Of a stretch of DNA of 64,000 bases, positions 12,956 through 25,938 are shown one piece after another (positions within the stretch are counted from its first letter, which is position 1; the number at the start of each line of letters is the position of its first letter). Source of the stretch: Osmia lignaria lignaria (lineage: Eukaryota; Arthropoda; Insecta; Hymenoptera; Megachilidae); NCBI RefSeq assembly GCF_051020975.1, contig NC_135040.1, forward strand, positions 3,031,501 through 3,095,500. Direction: 5' to 3'. The notes under the pieces are model-generated. The model searched no databases, had not been told where the DNA came from, and saw only the letters and a program-made list of their open reading frames with translations. The position numbers and the translations under genes were made by a program.

Positions 12956-14640
12956 AATTAGCTTTGTCGAAAGTCACTGCGATTTGCTGACCGTACAATC
13001 GTTGTAAACTAGCCCACCACGATGGTCTGCCGGATACTGCTAGTCCAACTAAACGAAGAGTCCTATATCTAATTTTCTGTTCATATAAAGTCGAGTGTTC
13101 GCAAGAAAAAAAAATATACTTATTATTATAGTTATGTAAAGACACTTTATTGTTTAATATGGCAAGCAAAGTGGGCACAAGTAAAAAGAAGAAGGTTCCT
13201 ATTACTCCCCTTCCTGTGAATGTTTATAAACGAGCGAAACAAAAGTATATACAAGGTCGATAACAACAGTACATACGCATCGAAGAAGTTCTTTGTATCC
13301 GATATATTAGTGTCGTATTCGATTATATATTATGCCAGTAATGTATCGGTGACTCTATGCATAATATTGTTTTCCCTGGTCAGATTTTAGTCTGTCTTTG
13401 TTATTATCTCACTCATGTCTGTGTCTTATACTTTTATTGATACTGTCTCAAGTTTTAGAAAAATACATTGAAATTAAAATATTCCGTGTTTTATTTGTTA
13501 ACCGTTTGTTATTTTGGATGTGTTAAACAAATAATTGAAATCGCACGTGTTTAAGGAAATATGTTCCTTTTTTCGTGTCAACGTTTATTGTACTATAACC
13601 ACATTGTTCGTTTGTTTCTTTGTTTTTACAGGAATGATTTGTATATCGTCATTAATAAGAATAATAATAATAGTTATATGCATAGCAGTATATAGTTACA
13701 GGCTTTTTTACGCTAATATGCGTGTACGTACCGCATATAAACGCGTTTCCAATTATCGCATAATAATAGACAATTCGTCCTATAATAACAATTTTAATTA
13801 GAAGAGCACTTTTCTGAGACGGCATGGATTTTCTTTGTTCTTAACATTGCACGGCAATGAGGACTCTGGTTAAACGTCGAGGCTTTATATACAACAGATA
13901 TTTAATTTATTTAAAATTTTGCATGAACACTAAAGCAATAACCAGCTACAATTCCCCTTGGCGTGCAATTTTTCTGCAATAGCCAAATATTCATGTTATT
14001 TTGTTTCCTTTTTTGAATTAAAATAAATTGCTCGATTAAAAATTCGTAATAAAATGAATTTTGAATCCATATTAATATTATGTATATCATTAAATACCGT
14101 TCGATTGTTTAAATTTAATTCACACATTTGGCATTGAAATCGTCGATTAATTCTTAAAGCCTAAATTTGTCTCTATGAAATTATGAATCGATGATTTGTT
14201 AAATGTTAAAGGCGCGAATGGTTCGTTGGGTGAGACACTTTCAAATTTGCCACGGAAATCGAAGTTAATCAATGCACATCCTGTTTAATAAATTCATACA
14301 TATTTATAATCATTGCAATATGATTTCACGTCAGATTAATTAATAAATCAATTTTTAAGTATCAAATTTTAATAGAGTGCGATTAATTTTTAAAAAGATT
14401 CGAATATAGTTGTTGCATTATTAACCACAGTACATCCGCCATTTCGGGAAAGTGCCTCTTTACAATCCGGTGTTCGTTAAACGTGTCTATCAAAAAATTC
14501 TATTGTACGCGGAATAAAAAATTGCCATACATTATCGTAGATGTAAAACTTAAACAATAATCACGCGCGTTATCCTGAGATGCCTTAACAACTGTATAAT
14601 TAACGTGAGTATCGAAATTTTCTTATCACATGCTTCGTCG
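12956..14640. other. ACBD3 3' flank and AT-rich intergenic DNA
   Basis: The 3' UTR is probably in the first 500 bp (an ATTAAA hexamer lies near 13475). No further genes were seen. The frame at 13535-13801 is AT-rich and hydrophobic by composition, without supporting context. Confidence 0.45.
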
Positions 14641-14869
14641 TTTGTCATTTAACAAGTAGGGACGCTACACATGGCTACAAGGTAGTTTAAATCCAATGCA
14701 GACGAGCGACTTTTTATCATGCGATCACATGTCTGTCTTCGTTTTTTGCAAAGAACAAAGAAAGAAGGTTTACTAATCGCAGTGGTACCGCACGGCAAAG
14801 TCGCTCGTGTGCTACGTTTGTAGCGTTCGAATTTGGCGGGAAGCGTATAACTGAACTGCGCTGGCGTCT

Positions 14870-15086
14870 CCTCCGACGCCATTTTAGTTTCAATACGCGG
14901 TTCGAATTCACGGTGCGCGGACGCGAGTGGTGTGCGAGCGTGGGAAATTGAAGAAATGTGGTGATATTTATGGACAATTCTGCAATTTTCTGGACAATTT
15001 CTATCATCAGAGCGGATATCTACTGACTGGAACAATTTCCGGGGGAAATTTCATCGCTTTTCATCCGTTTCATCGCATCAAGTGTG
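14870..15086 (+). promoter_or_regulatory. Candidate plus-strand 5' non-coding exon
   Basis: A CpG-rich stretch ends in a strong donor, AAGTGTG then GTGAGTGA, at 15086/15087. It has no plausible start codon in a long frame and no recognised downstream plus-strand partner in this window. On the opposite strand an ATG at 14882 (AAAATGGCG) opens a frame of about 78 codons that resembles nothing known. Either could be the start of an unrecognised transcript. Confidence 0.25.
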
Positions 15087-16615
15087 GTGAGTGAATACGA
15101 TTTCAATAGCTAGCCATTCTTCATAGACAGATTTACGATGCATGTAATAAATTTCAACCCATTCGAATGAACATTTATGTATTTCAACAGTAAAGAAAGA
15201 ACTCTTATTATAAATGTTCGTACTCTTAATACACGTACTCTTGTTTCGTACTCAATATATGTACTCTTGTTTCGTACTCAATATATGTTCTCTTGTACCT
15301 TGCCCTTGACAAGGGTAACATTTTTCTTTTCTTCGTTGATTAAAACACCAATATCGAATGGGTTGACACGTGATAAACCGTAACGTGAATTAACGTTACA
15401 TTTTGTCGACATTAATTGTATTAAATTACACGTACACACATATGCACATATGTATTATGGACTTCGAAATCCAGATTAACTTACTATAGACATGTACTAT
15501 CGTGGTATAATTAAGGTCTTTAACCCCTTTCCTGTAAGACATGAATTTTTATTACCAATTTGCAATGATTAATATCAAATAACTTTTTCTGCGCGTATTT
15601 CTACGGAGCAAGCGTACTGTAATCTCTCGATAGATGTCGTTCCGAACGGCGTCCATTTGAAAAAATTAAATGCCTACTCGTGGGTATACAAAGACAGATG
15701 GTTCTGAAACAGTATTCGCGTATAAGTTATAAATGTTTGTGCGAAAATTTTAACGCTTTACTATATTATTTGTATGTCAATTAGTTTTGCGTTGGATTTT
15801 ATTTTCGTTCAACTTAATTATACCACGATCATTATTATTAGTAATAATTTTTATCAATGATTATCACGATCAGCAATTGGCATCGATACACATTATCCGA
15901 GTATATGAAAAATATTTTCCTAAAAGCATATAACGGTGCGTTTGTTCTTTCGCGACAATTATGTATAATAATAGTATAATGTAGGTAATGTACCGTCTAG
16001 TAATACAAACATCTCAATGGAAACATCGAGAGATCGGTAAAAACAACGATCGTATAATATACGACGACTTGTTTCTTTTCTTAGCTTTGCGCGAGCAAAC
16101 GTGTAGACAAAAATATATAATATATGTATACTTTCGTATCTATGCACGGGAAAGCAGAGACTTTCGGTCGTATTTTTTTCGGCACGGATTTCCATTCGAT
16201 TGAACCATTTAAAAACTACGGTTTTTTTCTTGCTTGCAATTGAGCGGACGATTTTGTTTTACAAATTTCACGTTCACTACGAATTGACATCGCGATACAT
16301 TCGATGCTTTGCGTTTTCTGCAAGGTGGTTGCATTGGATTCATGTCCATGCATAGTCATTGAATGATTTGGTCTAATAAAACGTGGACAGCGAATTTATT
16401 AAACGCTGTAATCACGATAGTAATTCCAATTGGCAACATCGACAGCGTTTCACGCTTCGGCTTTTTCTTTTTTCAAATTCTAAATCCTCCGAATCAGCTT
16501 TTCTCACTGGTCGCGTTCCATCTCGAGCCTTCGAACTCGTATTTGCAGGATCTTGAACCGTGAAAATTAGGACGGATATTTACATTTACATTCTATTGGC
16601 TTATATGTTCCTTCG
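15087..16615. other. Non-coding region downstream of TMEM151
   Basis: No gene was recognised here. Short TA-rich words and a duplicated GTACTCTTGTTTCGTACTC near 15235-15290 are present. On the minus strand AATAAA at 16395-16400 is a candidate polyadenylation signal for TMEM151, about 215 nt after its stop. Confidence 0.4.
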
Positions 16616-19600
16616 TTATAACGACGTCTCCATGTTCAAGTTCGTCCATTTGTTATTATCCGTTCTGTAATCCTCGACCCTGCCCGTGAAGCTTCTGCGT
16701 ATACTAACATCGTGTCGCGCAGGCTTAGCACGTCTCTCGGTCAACGAGCGAGTTAATTCCCCTTTGAATGTGTTTTCGGAGGATACTCTGTCGGTATCAT
16801 CGTTGGTCGTCTTCTCGTTACGCGTCGATCCTTCGTACGGAGGGAAGGACGTGGCGTGTTGCGAAATTCGAACCTGCGACTCGTTCTTGCCAAAATCTAT
16901 CGCGTCCATGGCATTCGTCGACGCCGAGAAAGCGTACGGATAAGGGTGTTGACGATCGGGGGGACAAGAGAAAGCGGAAGGTTGAGATGAGTCCGAGTAG
17001 CGTTGTCTGCGAGCGTCTTGGAACCGACGCCTAGATGACTTCCGGTCGCAAGTCAGCGACCGTCCTAGTTGGCCGAGGACGGTGTGACTCGGCGTCTCTT
17101 CCGTAGGGGTGCAATCGACTTCCTGTCGGGTTCGAACAACATCCTTTCCGCCGAACGGGTCACCCGGACAGACTTCTTGTATCGGACTCGCGAAAATCAG
17201 AGTTCTATAAAAAAGATTGATGATTTTCTTGGAAATTTTTAATCGTTACCCAGAACTCACCTATTGTTATCACGTTTGCACATGGAGATATCCTCGGTTT
17301 TATCATTCGACACGTTTCCCGGTTGCTTCCTTTTCTTTCCAAGCACCGCGTCCAAACTTTCCCTCGATCTTGAAAATAGATTGAATCTTCCCTCTATGTC
17401 GGACGCGCATACAGGGATGCAACCCTCGTGATAGGATGATCGTACCCGACGACGTCTATCTACTTCCTCCTCCTCTTGATCGGACAGATTCTGAAGCTCT
17501 CTGGCGGTTATCAGTGTATAGCGTCTGTTATTTTGTTTTAGAATGGACTTTAGACAGAAATAAGTCTTGGAATCGGGCAGAGGACACGTCTCGTTCGACA
17601 TAGGGTTCGCTATGACCCTGCTTCGAACTGCTGTCCTCTTCGGTATCGCTCCTCTACTCGCGTCCACTGTTCTCGATTGAGAACTTGCTTCATCCAACGA
17701 GCAAAGAGAGAATCTCAATCTCTCTCCTCTTTTTTGTTCGCTACCTCGTACCCTCTCTTCGTTAAACTCTTCCTCTTGTTCACTCTCCAAGATATTCCTC
17801 AAACTTTGCCCATTTATTCGAAGAAACTTGGTATCAGTTTCCATCAGCTCTGATCGGAACCTGAGGTTCGGTTCGGACATGTCTCGAGGCATAACGCTGC
17901 TCATCAACTCTCTCCTGGGATTGTGAATCCCTGAAGAGCTGCTTCCAGGGGTATGTTCATTTCTGGAGACTTCTGGGTTCTCCAATTGAGCTTCCACTAA
18001 GAGTTTCCCACAGCTTCCACATCTTCCAGTCTCTGTTTGGCTGACGTAGGTGCAGACTGGAGGATACACATCGATGGTTGTCTGTATCAATGGTTCTCTG
18101 GCACTGCTCGATTGCCCAACGTCTTCTTCCGGTCTTGTACCTTCGGTGGTGCTGGTTTCAGAATGGCAAGGACAGGAACATTCGCGAGGCTGTTCCTGGG
18201 GATGATTCGGGTTCTCGTTGTTCGTTTCATCGTTCATAGTGCAGCCTTGCTCTGCCCGTTGGTAGAGCAACGCCTCGGAGTAACTGGGTACCATTTCCGT
18301 AATGCTCGGGTCCTGGGGTCTTTGATCGGGCGCTGGATCCATGAGAAGGGCCTCGCTGTAACTTGGGGCCAACATGTAAGAGCCGGGCTGGTTAATGGTC
18401 TGCTGGCTCATGGACGCGTGTATCGGCTCGCTTCCGCTAGGTGTGTCGTAGTTAATCCCGAACAGTTTCGTGATCTGATAGTCCGCGTACTGGGTTTTAT
18501 ACTCTATGATCACTCTAAGAGGCCAGCTAAGCAACAGTGCGCTCAGACACCAGTACACGTAGCGATTGGTGAACCATGGATTACCAAGAACAGCTACCAA
18601 GGTCGTAGGGTTCAGGTTGTATCCGAGATCCAAACCCTCTCTCATTTCCATGTAATCGTCTCTCAACTCCTTGGAAGAACATTTGATATTAGTCATCGAT
18701 GGATCTTAACCCCTTCGCCTATGATTTTTTCGATAGTTGCCTCAGTCAGAGCCAACTATTCAATTTTAAGATAAATAAAGACAAATGAAATATCACTTAA
18801 TTGATATTTGATATTTGATATTTGATATTTGTTCGAGCAAATAACCATACTGGAAATACTGGTAAGAGTTTCTTTTAGCACCCCCCTCCAATTGACTCAA
18901 AAATTACCAGGCAAACTTCTCATGAGTTGTAAGTCAAAAAAACATTAATGTGGAGGCGTGGAAATTTTTTTTGGAATTCTACGACGGTGAACTAATGTGA
19001 TTGATTAAATGAATTTAAAATCTCGTTGTTGTTGTCTAGAAGAGTAAAATGGTGGTGATGAAAAATTAAATTTTTCGTGACTTACCCACGTGATTCTAGT
19101 GCTAAAAGGAACTTCACCCGAAATACCAACGAAATTAGAACATTTGAACTGTAAATTGCATCAGGAGTGTGACATGATGTTGTAGGGCAAGGGGTTAATT
19201 AAATGATATCGATTGATTTATCGTATCGTACTTGTTCGGCAAAGAATCTCGATCTTGCTTCTTCAAACTCGGTCGCCGATCTCATGTTCGAAAAGGCGAA
19301 TCCTTTGCTGAGATTGATCTTCGTGATTGGCACTTTTGGATCTAGAATCAACTCTTTGCTGATATCCTTCACGCCGCAGTAATCGTAGTAATAAAAGGAC
19401 GTTGCTGCGTGAGTGTTTATTCTTTCATAGTACACCTGGAAGATGGAGATCGTTAGAAAGGAAGATAAATCGGGGATAGATGGGCCATTGAAAATATATT
19501 AGAATCGTTTAATTAAATTTTAGAAACTTCCTCTGATTTGAATTTACGAAGTTACCTTATAAATCCATAGAATATAACACACGCGAAATTTGGCGAAAGA

Positions 19601-21530
19601 GGAAGACACGTTCCGATAAAATTTTATTCAAATTGTCTAGTTCGAATTCAGGAAATTTCCATATAAACGCATAGAATAAAAAGTAAGCAAGAGTGCAAGA
19701 AATACACGTCTCCATAAAATTTTATTCAAATTGGTTACTTCGTGTTCTCCAACTTCCTCTCCGAGCGCATAGAAATTTTATTCAAACGGCGCCGTTGGTT
19801 TGTCGAGTCGGTGAAATTTCCTTCTAAATGCATAGAATAAGTGAGCGAGGATCTAGGAAAGGTAGATCGATGAAAAGCGAATGGCCCATCTTTCCTCGTA
19901 CCACGTTTAATCAGTCTGTCGCGAAGCGTATCAACGATTTACCATCCCGCGACTTTCCCTTCGTCTGGATTACGAGATATGCGTTGCACGTTGCGCGATA
20001 TGCGTTACCTGCGTCGTAGTGTAATTGTCTCCGTTTCTGTACCGGGTAATTTGTCGTTTCCGGCGTACGTAATGGTAAGAGACAGCCTTCCACCAGATCG
20101 TCGGCTGAGCTGACTTTAATTGCGACAGCTTCGACAAAACGCTGTCCTGGCTCTCCGCGTGCAATAAATCGATTCTGATCGGCGAATGATAACATTCCAC
20201 GAGGTAAACCAGATATAACATTCCCATAAATGCCACCTGAAAGACCGAGCAATATATATGTTTTTTTTCTTTCTCTGATACGGAGAACTACACAAGTGTT
20301 ACACTCACTTATTAATGAAACTTTGCTAGCTTGTAGAGCTCGTCGAGCTGAACACGCCTATACCTCGTTTTGTGGGCAGACGACTAATTGTTTAAAAGAT
20401 ATTAATAATTAAAGTTAGTTACTCCTTACATTGAGAAGTATGACATACTCACAGATACAAACGGTTAACTTTGTGGTAAAACGCTTGACTCGCAATCTAA
20501 AGGTCCACGGTTCAAATCCATGGTTCCTAAGTTTTTTTTTTAAATTATAATTTGTCTCTTTTTGAATAACTATTACAGCTGTGCTATAATCATTGCATTT
20601 ATTAATAATTCATTACATACACTGCAATTGTTATAGAATTTAAGTTATTCAAAATAGAATATAGAATTTTAGTTATTTAAAAAGAGACAAATTATCATTA
20701 AAAAAGAAAAAAAAAAAAATGGGAACCAAGGATTTGAACCGAGGACCTTCAGATTGCGAGTCATGTGTTTAACCACGGTGCGGATCCATGACTCGCAATC
20801 TGAAGGTCCTCGGTTCAAATCCTTGGTTCCCAACATTTTTTTTTTTTTATGATAATTTTTATATAATAGTTATTCAAAAAGAGACAAATTATCATTAAAA
20901 AAAAAAAAAAATTGTTGGGAACCAAGGATTTGAACCGTGGATCTCTTGATTGCGAGTTGTATGTGTGAGTTTGTCATACTTCAGAATGTAAGGAGTAACT
21001 AACTGTAATTGTTAATATCTTTTAAACAATTAGCCGTGTGCTCCTAAAAGAGGGTATAGGTATGTTCAGCTCGACGAGCTTTACAAGCTGGCAAAGTTTC
21101 ATTAATAAGTGAGTGTAACACTTGGGTAGTTCCCCTTGTGAAATATACTTAGACACTTTGGTGCAATTTATGGGTGTCACGGGTGAATCTTAAATTCGAG
21201 AGGAATTTTTTTTCTTTTTTTATTCCATACTTACGGGAATATAAATGTAACCATCGTCGCAAGGAGACACGTGTCTGGTACTTTTAATCGGATATCTCGA
21301 ATAATTGATCACCACCTACGAATAATCCCCGTTCCCGATCAATTCGCGTATCATTTCTAGTTGCATAGGAATTTCGTAATGCAGAGGAAGTTACGTACCT
21401 TGGTGACATTCGCGCATCTACACCACGTCACTGCGGCAAGGCATCCGTATATTAACACCGATAATACCAAACATTTGCAATTCGGTTCTTTTTGCAAAGC
21501 CCCGCAAAGCGTTTGGGATACTGGTCGCTG
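16616..21530 (-). CDS. TMEM151-family transmembrane protein (start exon unresolved)
   Basis: Six minus-strand exons join in phase: 21399-21530, 21235-21315, 20009-20236, 19232-19435, 17261-18669 and 16616-17204, giving about 880 residues. The conserved half matches TMEM151A/B closely. It has membrane segment 1 (CKCLVLSVLIYGCLAAVTWC), segment 2 (VAFMGMLYLVYLVEC), then WWKAVSYHYVRRKRQITRYR, NYTTTQVYYERINTH and SKGFAFSNM, and a final span ending LSWPLRVIIEY. TMEM151 proteins have no established biochemical activity. After the membrane part comes a long polar, Ser- and Arg-rich tail much longer than in vertebrates, with two PSYSEALL motifs where vertebrates have one, and a further 196-codon exon. 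The first exon is not certain: ATGATTCAAGTGATCAAG at about 22322-22339, followed by a GTTCGT donor, fits the phase but is only a suggestion. Confidence 0.9.
18710..19194. mobile_element. TTAA-flanked MITE inside a TMEM151 intron
   Basis: The element is bounded by TTAA at 18706-18709 and 19195-19198. Its ends are CCCCTTCGCC and the reverse complement of CCCCTTGCCC. It makes up most of the 562-bp intron between the exons ending at 19232 and starting at 18669, and stops about 40 bp from the acceptor. A (TTTGATA)n microsatellite lies inside it near 18800-18830. Confidence 0.6.
20285..21136. repeat. Large foldback repeat carrying tRNA-like modules, in a TMEM151 intron
   Basis: The left arm (about 20285-20530) and right arm (about 20905-21136) are inverted copies. 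Both contain ACTCACTTATTAATGAAAC and AGCTCGTCGAGCT or their complements. Each arm ends in a tRNA-like stretch with a B-box-like GGTTCAAATCC and an anticodon-loop-like GACTCGCAATC. A central palindrome at about 20720-20835 holds two more such modules head to head. The A box and acceptor stem are degenerate, so these are tRNA-derived sequences and not working tRNA genes. Confidence 0.75.
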
Positions 21531-23281
21531 CTAACAATTGAATACAAGATACAAGAGCTTCTTTGTTCAGGATTGTTTGATGAAGTTTTTTTTTTTTTTT
21601 TGAAAGTGAAAAGAGTATCATTTTTGAAACATACTTCCTCGTTTTCTCGATTCATCGTTGAAGAAAATTGAACTACTTCCGTTTCTCTTAGGTCAGAGCT
21701 TCTCCATTTCACGAATACTCCAGGCTATCCTTTGGTTCCTCGTTATTATCCTTTGTTCTGTACTCGTAAGAATTTAATTATTTGCTTTCACGGTGATCAA
21801 AAGACGAGAAGAGTACACAGGGATTCCGAGCGCGGTGTTTACCGTGGCTCGGTAATTAAACGAATTATTTTCCCGATAACAACGTTCCGCTAATTGTTTT
21901 GAAAATACTTTTCAAATTAATTATCTCTCATCGATCGCGTTTGTTCAGTCTGATCTTTTATTTAACACTTTGATATGAATTAATAATAATTTCGATAAGG
22001 ATAAGGAAAAGTGAATGAGAAAAGTATTGGCACACTCTTTGCTTCCTTACAATTTATTTAAATAAAGCAAACATTTCGTTACATTTGTTGTACATTTCTT
22101 AACAGAGTACAAATATTCTCCTTAATTATGTGTGCTAATACTTTATCAATTCACTGTAAAATCAGCTATCAAAGTGTTAATCAGAGTGTCGAGCATCATC
22201 GTGTTCCCGCCTTTTAATCACGCAGCTTCTACACACTCCCTTAAACCCGGTTAATTTTCCCACCACCCTAGGGAAAATCGATCGGACGATCGACGAACAC
22301 AGACAGCAAAGATGATCTACGAACCTTGATCACTTGAATCATGAAAAAAAAAAAAAAATATCATTGAAATAACGATGTTTGCCCCGCTGTCAGTGGTGTT
22401 CAAAGTTGAAGCATCACACACGCGCGCGGCACCACTCGAAAGCCGCTTTGTCCGCGTACACGATGAATCGTTCATCCCAAGGCAAGAAATAAAATCGATC
22501 GTGTCGAGGGGGAGTAAAAAAAGAAGGGACGAGACGAACAAGCGTCTACTTATTATTAGCCGTACTTTGTCGTCCTTTCGCTTCGGAACGTGTCCTGAAC
22601 GTTTGGTAGAGCACTTTTCCTTCTCATCGCACTCGCAACGTTTCTCTTCGATCTTCCTTTTAATCCTGTTCGATAGAAAATCTTTCCGACTCTTATACCA
22701 ATGTATCCGCCGGTCACATGGAAAAGAGGATAGAGCGAAAGGGAAGCGAACGATGCACACCGTCGCGAAAGCGTCCTCCCCACGCGTCCTGAAGCACCCC
22801 TCTCGGCCGTACTTTCGGCTGGATCCACCCCGTAGCTAACCCACCGGCTAACTGACAGCCTCGATACACCGTAACCGCGGACGCATCTCTACTGACGCTC
22901 CGAACGCCGATTCGACGTCACCGTCGGCGTCGGCGTCGCGTCGGCGCCCTTATACCGTATCATCGCCGCGGCTGCGCCCGCTTCCGCGTTCCTGCGTCCT
23001 CGAGAAGGCTTTGCCGCCCTTTGTCCTCTTCCCCATTCAGCTTACATCGCGTGCCAGGACGACGCTCGGTACGGCACCGCTCGCACCCTCGTCGCGTCGA
23101 AAAATACGCCGGTCCGTTCTCGATAGACAGATTTTTCGTTAATTATTCCATTAGACACCTTGGAAATTTTGTTTTATTACCATCGATACTGAGAAAAACG
23201 CGGGTAATATCGTTAACGCTACACTTTTTAATTATTCTTTTATTCTATTCCCGCAACAAAGCTTCTTTCATACGCGAGTAA
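21531..23281 (-). promoter_or_regulatory. CpG-rich upstream region of TMEM151
   Basis: From about 22350 to 23110 the DNA is dense in CpG, including a GTCGGCG-repeat stretch near 22920-22950. Position and orientation fit the promoter and 5' UTR of TMEM151, whose first conserved exon starts at 21530. The several open frames of 90-154 codons on both strands overlap each other and have no family resemblance; they reflect low stop-codon density in GC-rich DNA. Confidence 0.35.
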
Positions 23282-25469
23282 TTATTATTCAAGCGGTCGT
23301 GCATACGCAAAGGAACAACTGTTTATTGAAATAATGAAAATAAGTCGCCGTGAATAAAGTCGGTTCATTATAACGAGTAGAATAGCGAGCGCAACTGTGT
23401 TCTCGACCGCCTTTCAGAAAAATTTAAAAAGCTTTCCAGATTAAATTTCATTACGCGAAGAGGCACGCTCGCGCTTTGTTATCCGCCGGGGAATCTATAT
23501 GCGGCAACACGGCCGGAAATGAGTTCATAAAAGAGAGACGTTAACTCGGTGTCGTTGGGCGAACGATATCGGTGTTAATTTCACGCTACCGGGGGTGTGA
23601 ACCCGTTTATAAATTGAGATCGCGATTTGCCGGCCGATTCGCGGAATAACCAGGAAAATTAACGGGGAAATTTCCACTTTTTTTCCCGCCGGAGCAAATC
23701 GAAATGCTCTTCCGTGAAATTAACACGGATTCGATATATTTCCACGGAAAGTTTAACGCGGTTTATCCAACGATTTCACGGAAGAGTTTTTCGATCTGCT
23801 CCGCCGGGAAAAAGGAGGAAATTTCCTCTTAATTTTTTTATGCCATCGATTTTTTTCTGATAGGCGAATTGGCAATAAATTTATCGACTTGTAAATAGGA
23901 TAATGGTGTTTGATAAGGATCTCTAGAGATTCCCGTTTCCACGCGTTGAACGATACGTATCAGTTGCATGCCATCATTTGCACGGCTGAAAAATGGTAAT
24001 ACTCGTGGGAGTATCATTAGTATAAAAGGATGAAATATGATTGATGCATTATGCATTAAACGGATAGAAGATCGCTTTCGTGATAACCAATCATTACAAA
24101 TCGTTAGATAAAAATGGCAACAAATTAAATGGTCAGTATATAAATCAACTTTCGGTCAGTATTTTTTTACCAAAATGGTCAATATAAAAATACTAAACGG
24201 TTAGGTTAGGTTAGGTTAGTACATAAATAGCGAATGATCAGTATGGAAGGATACTGACCAAAGGATTTAAATATTAAAATTGAATTTGACATTATTTTTA
24301 TTCATCTTGTTCTGATTTAATCGACCGATACAAATCCATCAAAGTTCCAATTGAAATCGATTTAAAAGACGAAAGGAAACCAGTCAGAAACAGTGCAAAC
24401 AATATACGAGCAGACTGATCAAACATTGGAAGGTACATAGTATCAATAGAGAATTGGAGGAGCGTACGATCTTTGGACAATGTTTCCCATTGTTGGATCG
24501 CGTGACTTTTAGGACACCCTCTATCTGTATTGTGCCCACGGTTGGATAAAGGCAGGTTTCGGCGCCGTCTCGTCGGGTATCTATTGATTGCAATTTGAGA
24601 TGATGGCAGACGGTCGAGCGCGCATGTAGCTCTAAGCGTTCGTGTCGAGTTATGCGTGTACCATCCGTGATGTCCTTTCTTAACGCTGACCACTACCACT
24701 CCCGTATCCTTCGGATTATCCTGCGAACAACAACACGTCCACACGTGTCGCTAAATATTTGACCAACAGCATTGGGTCAGGATAAAGCCAGGCAAGGATA
24801 TCTGCCTCTTTCCTCTTCTCACACATGTTTCTTTAATTATTCAATTAAATTCTTAGTACCCACTCTAAAGTCAGCATGGTAGAGAATATATATTCTAAAA
24901 TGCTCATCGAATTTAACTCGTGCCAACCGAGAGAGTCCAGTGCCAATTTTTAGTTTTATTTATCATGCAAAATTGTTTAGTATATTTTGTTTAAATATAT
25001 GTATTTGATTATGCGCAATGGGAAGTTTGGATTGATTATAGAAATTGTTCAGTTGGGTCCAAAATTAACGAACTGTAAAACAAATATAGCAATTTCTTAA
25101 TTTTTGTAAGAAACAAAGTAGATTTTGAACCGAGAAATAATAATCCATACTAACGTCGGTATATGAAAAGGTTTTTCCTTACTTAAATGTCCTGGGTATC
25201 CTTGAACGTCGTCGATGTAGGTCTTCAGGCGCCGTTTATCCGCCATAAGAAAAGCGTCCCGGGTTACGACGAAATTCCCCCAGGGAGAAAAACAGAATCA
25301 GACGTCAGACATTGGTCTAAGCGCCTGCTGTTCTGACACGGTTTTCCCAACCTTTCGACAACGACACACTTTCCCAGCGTGAATTTGGAAAAGTACCAGT
25401 TTATGGAAATTTACCATTTTATCCTGGTTCTCTTCAATCATTCCATTACCGTGTCGAGAATTGAACGTA
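23282..25469. other. Intergenic DNA, no gene recognised
   Basis: The stretch includes inverted sequence near 23640-23830 (CCGCCGGAGCAAATCGAAA with its complement about 120 bp away), a TTAGG run at 24200-24219, and a copy of the dispersed repeat at about 25060-25195. A 148-codon minus-strand frame at 24298-24744 has no recognisable domain. Confidence 0.4.
24200..24219 (+). repeat. Interstitial telomere-type TTAGG run
   Basis: Just under four consecutive TTAGG units, the canonical insect telomere repeat, lie in AT-rich intergenic DNA. It is too short to be a telomere. It could be a repair scar or chance. Confidence 0.8.
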
Positions 25470-25938
25470 CACTGGTTGAACTAATTCTGAACACTTTGAA
25501 TAAAAATATTCTTTATTTCATATTTCTGCAGAAAATGTATATTCTGCTATGCTAAATTGATACCATAATATTTTTATTGTAATCTATAATGTTTGTACTT
25601 AATATTTTCGCATGATTTGGTATGCAAATATTATAAAATTTTAATTTAAAAAAATCTAAGCTGTGTTGTTATTTTTGTTTTTGCGAATGGCAACACGAAA
25701 CGTCGCATGATGAGAAATAGCCAATCACAGGATGAAAGGATATCCAATGAAATATTAATTTTTTTCTACCTCCTTTGATTTGTTGAAATTGGCTGTAAAT
25801 GGTCTTTTTACTGACTTTTTTTTATATAAGCGACGCTCTAAAATTAGAAAACAATGATTAGAATATAAAATATTAAATAATTTGAATAAATGCGTTTAAG
25901 TAAAAATTTAAAAGTGTCCAGAATTAATTCCACTAATG
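25470..25938 (+). mobile_element. TA-flanked MITE, mariner/Tc1-like (copy 1)
   Basis: The ends are CACTGGTTGAACTAATTCTG and the inverted TCCAGAATTAATTCCACTAATG, with TA on both sides. A second copy lies inverted at 30122-30544. The interior includes CGTCGCATGATG and AATCACAGGATGAAAGGATA. No transposase is present. Confidence 0.7.

Noticed and set aside
18037..18774. A 245-codon plus-strand open frame
   Set aside because: It lies opposite the large TMEM151 exon, whose reading is confirmed by strong family motifs and in-phase splicing. The plus-strand frame has no domain.
20461..20975. Possible tRNA gene cluster
   Set aside because: The B-box-like and anticodon-loop-like parts are present, but the D arm is degenerate and no acceptor stem pairs, and the copies sit in a foldback repeat.
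22375..22839. Overlapping frames of 90-154 codons on both strands near the TMEM151 promoter
   Set aside because: They overlap each other, lack domains and reflect a GC-rich, stop-poor stretch.
24298..24744. 148-codon minus-strand open frame
   Set aside because: No recognised domain, no supporting splice signals and no neighbours that would use it. The length is within chance for this GC content.
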